From assembly GCA_012036375.1 (NCBI GenBank), contig JAAUOI010000110.1:1-8687 (forward strand): a stretch of 8,687 nucleotides of DNA, written 5' to 3'. Positions 7,559 through 8,687 of this stretch are shown here, one piece after another. Each line of letters begins with the position of its first letter. Within the stretch, counting starts at the first letter, position 1. The DNA comes from Allobrachymonas sp. GTDB taxonomy: Bacteria; Pseudomonadota; Gammaproteobacteria; Burkholderiales; Burkholderiaceae_C. Under the pieces are notes generated by a model that saw only the letters and a list, made by a program, of their open reading frames with translations, ran no database searches and was not told where the DNA came from. Both the position numbers and the translations under genes were made by a program.

Positions 7559-8484
7559 TTAAGAAGAAGGCGGGCGAGCGCCGCCCGCCATGAGTTGCGC
7601 GGCCGCTTGCTCACCCAGGCTTTGCGCAGCAGCCAGAGAGGTTACAGGCGCTTGAGATTGCGCCCGCACCAAGTCACTCAATTGCTCTGCGTCACCCCAA
7701 GCCGCACGCAGCTGCAGCACGTCAGCTTGCCACTGTGCAAACGCCGCCAAAGGCATCGAGCAACTGCCGCCCATGGCGCGGCTGACGGCTCGCTCAGCGG
7801 CCACAGCAACCCAAGTGCGCTCACAAGCCAAGGGCGCCAGCACCTCTCGCACATCGCTGCGCCGTCCAAGGATTTCAATTCCCAAAGCGCCCTGCCCGGC
7901 TGCCGGCAGCATCACATCAGTTTCCAGCACTTGCGCAATCCGCTGCTCAAGCCCCAAGCGCTTAACGCCCCGCAGCCTGCCAAAACGATGGCGGCATACC
8001 GCCCCTCATCCAGCTTGCGCAAACGCGTGTCTAAATTGCCACGCAAAGGCTCAATCTTCAAATCAGGGCGCAGCGCCTGCAAAAGCACCTGACGGCGCAG
8101 GCTTGATGTGCCCACCACTGCGCCTTGCGGCAAATCAGACAGCGACGCATAGTGCGATGAGACCAGCGCATCGCGCGGGTCTTCTCTCTCCATCACGCAG
8201 GCCAAATCAAAATCAGAAGGCGTCCCACCGCCCAAATCCATCGGCACATCCTTCAAGCTGTGCACAGCCAAATCCGCCCGGTCTTCCAGCAGCGCCAGCT
8301 CCAGCTCCTTCACAAACAGCCCCTTGCCACCCACTTTGGAAAGCGTGTGATCCAAAATCTGATCGCCGCGCGTGGTCATGGGCAGCAACTGCACGCTGTG
8401 GCCCAGCGCCTCCAAGCGGCCTTTCACATGCTCGGCCTGCCAAAGCGCCAAGCGACTTTCCCGGGTTGCGATACGAATTTTCAT
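7559..8484 (-). CDS. hemC: Hydroxymethylbilane synthase (porphobilinogen deaminase) HemC, frameshifted as sequenced
   Basis: Cytoplasmic enzyme that polymerises four porphobilinogens into hydroxymethylbilane on a covalently held dipyrromethane cofactor. N-terminal part: RIATRESRLALWQAEHV (4-20), GGKGLF (52-57), VHSLKDVP (74-81) with the catalytic aspartate 79, EREDPRDALVS, GTSSLRR (125-131) and LRGNLDTRL (147-155). C-terminal part in another frame: LPAAGQGALGIE and GGSCSMPLAAFA, which carries the cofactor-attaching cysteine. The frames meet at about 7968-7977. Removing one G from the GG (complement of 7976-7977) and one from the GGGG (complement of 7968-7971) gives VLAAAGVKRLGLEQRI, the exact length and pattern of the family, and a protein of 307 residues. 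Adding one G also restores the frame but leaves one residue too many. The start is ATG at 8482-8484; the Shine-Dalgarno is poor. First gene of the hemCDXY block. Confidence 0.93.
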
Positions 8485-8580
8485 CTGTACTTGGGATCAT
8501 GAAGCGCATGAACAACATGCATATCACTGACGTAACCATCCTGTAATGATTGCTCAATCTTCGATGCTAGCATGCAGGCT
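8485..8580. promoter_or_regulatory. Divergent hemC / ppc intergenic region
   Basis: These 96 bases separate two divergent genes, so both promoters are expected here or inside the ppc start. I find no convincing -35/-10 pair on either strand. Two inverted repeats are visible: ATGCTAGCAT at 8564-8573, a perfect 10-base palindrome just before the ppc ATG, and TCATG (8497-8501) paired with CATGA (8507-8511) across a five-base spacer near the hemC start. Either could bind a dimeric regulator, but this short a match can occur by chance. Confidence 0.4.
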
Positions 8581-8687
8581 ATGACCACGCCTTCACCCTC
8601 CCCTCTCGACACCAAAAAGACAAAGATCGCCCGCTGATCGAAGATATTCGTTTGCTGGGCAGGATATTGGCGATGTGATTCGCGAGC
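8581..8687 (+). CDS. ppc: Phosphoenolpyruvate carboxylase, N-terminal fragment, two frameshifts as sequenced
   Basis: Only the first ~36 residues are in the window; the gene runs off the right edge. Reading from ATG 8581 gives MTTPSPSPLDTKK, then the frame fails. Adding one A to the five-A run at 8614-8618 gives KDRPLIEDIRLLGRIL, and adding one G to the GG at 8669-8670 continues as GDVIRE. The string PLIEDIRLLGRILGDVIRE is the well-known N-terminal region of bacterial phosphoenolpyruvate carboxylase, which carboxylates PEP to oxaloacetate to refill the citric acid cycle. A second in-frame ATG at 8572 would add three residues; neither start has a strong Shine-Dalgarno. Residues needed for catalysis lie outside the window. 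Two one-base losses within about 55 bases suggest poor read quality at this end rather than a pseudogene. Confidence 0.8.

Overview
The window is an ordinary stretch of bacterial chromosome, most likely from a betaproteobacterium of the order Burkholderiales. I infer this from the protein sequences, the moderately high GC content, the gene order ppc <> hemC-hemD-hemX-hemY, and the hemX/hemY/ubiJ/ubiB types. This is recognition by eye, not a database result. I see no mobile element, CRISPR array, tRNA, rRNA or phage gene, and no new biological system.

Layout. Positions 1-2093 (+ strand) hold the end of a putrescine-type polyamine ABC importer operon: the C-terminal part of the ATPase PotG, then the two permeases PotH and PotI, tightly coupled. 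From 8484 down to 2120 (- strand) runs a convergent block of six genes: hemC, hemD, hemX, hemY, ubiJ, ubiB. HemC and HemD catalyse two consecutive steps of tetrapyrrole synthesis (porphobilinogen to hydroxymethylbilane to uroporphyrinogen III). HemX and HemY are membrane proteins conserved with them, with no settled enzymatic role. UbiJ and UbiB support ubiquinone synthesis. The block therefore makes heme and quinone, two cofactors of the respiratory chain. At the right edge (8581-8687, + strand) the first codons of ppc (phosphoenolpyruvate carboxylase) are read divergently from hemC.

The most notable property is technical. Four of the ten genes (ubiB, hemD, hemC and the ppc start) are broken by single-base frameshifts, and every break lies in or beside a short homopolymer. 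Restoring one base (or, for hemC, removing two) gives the expected family sequence without a gap. Intact and broken genes alternate, and hemC and hemD are normally indispensable. The simplest reading is homopolymer sequencing or assembly error, not gene decay. Coordinates below give the full extent of each gene across these breaks.
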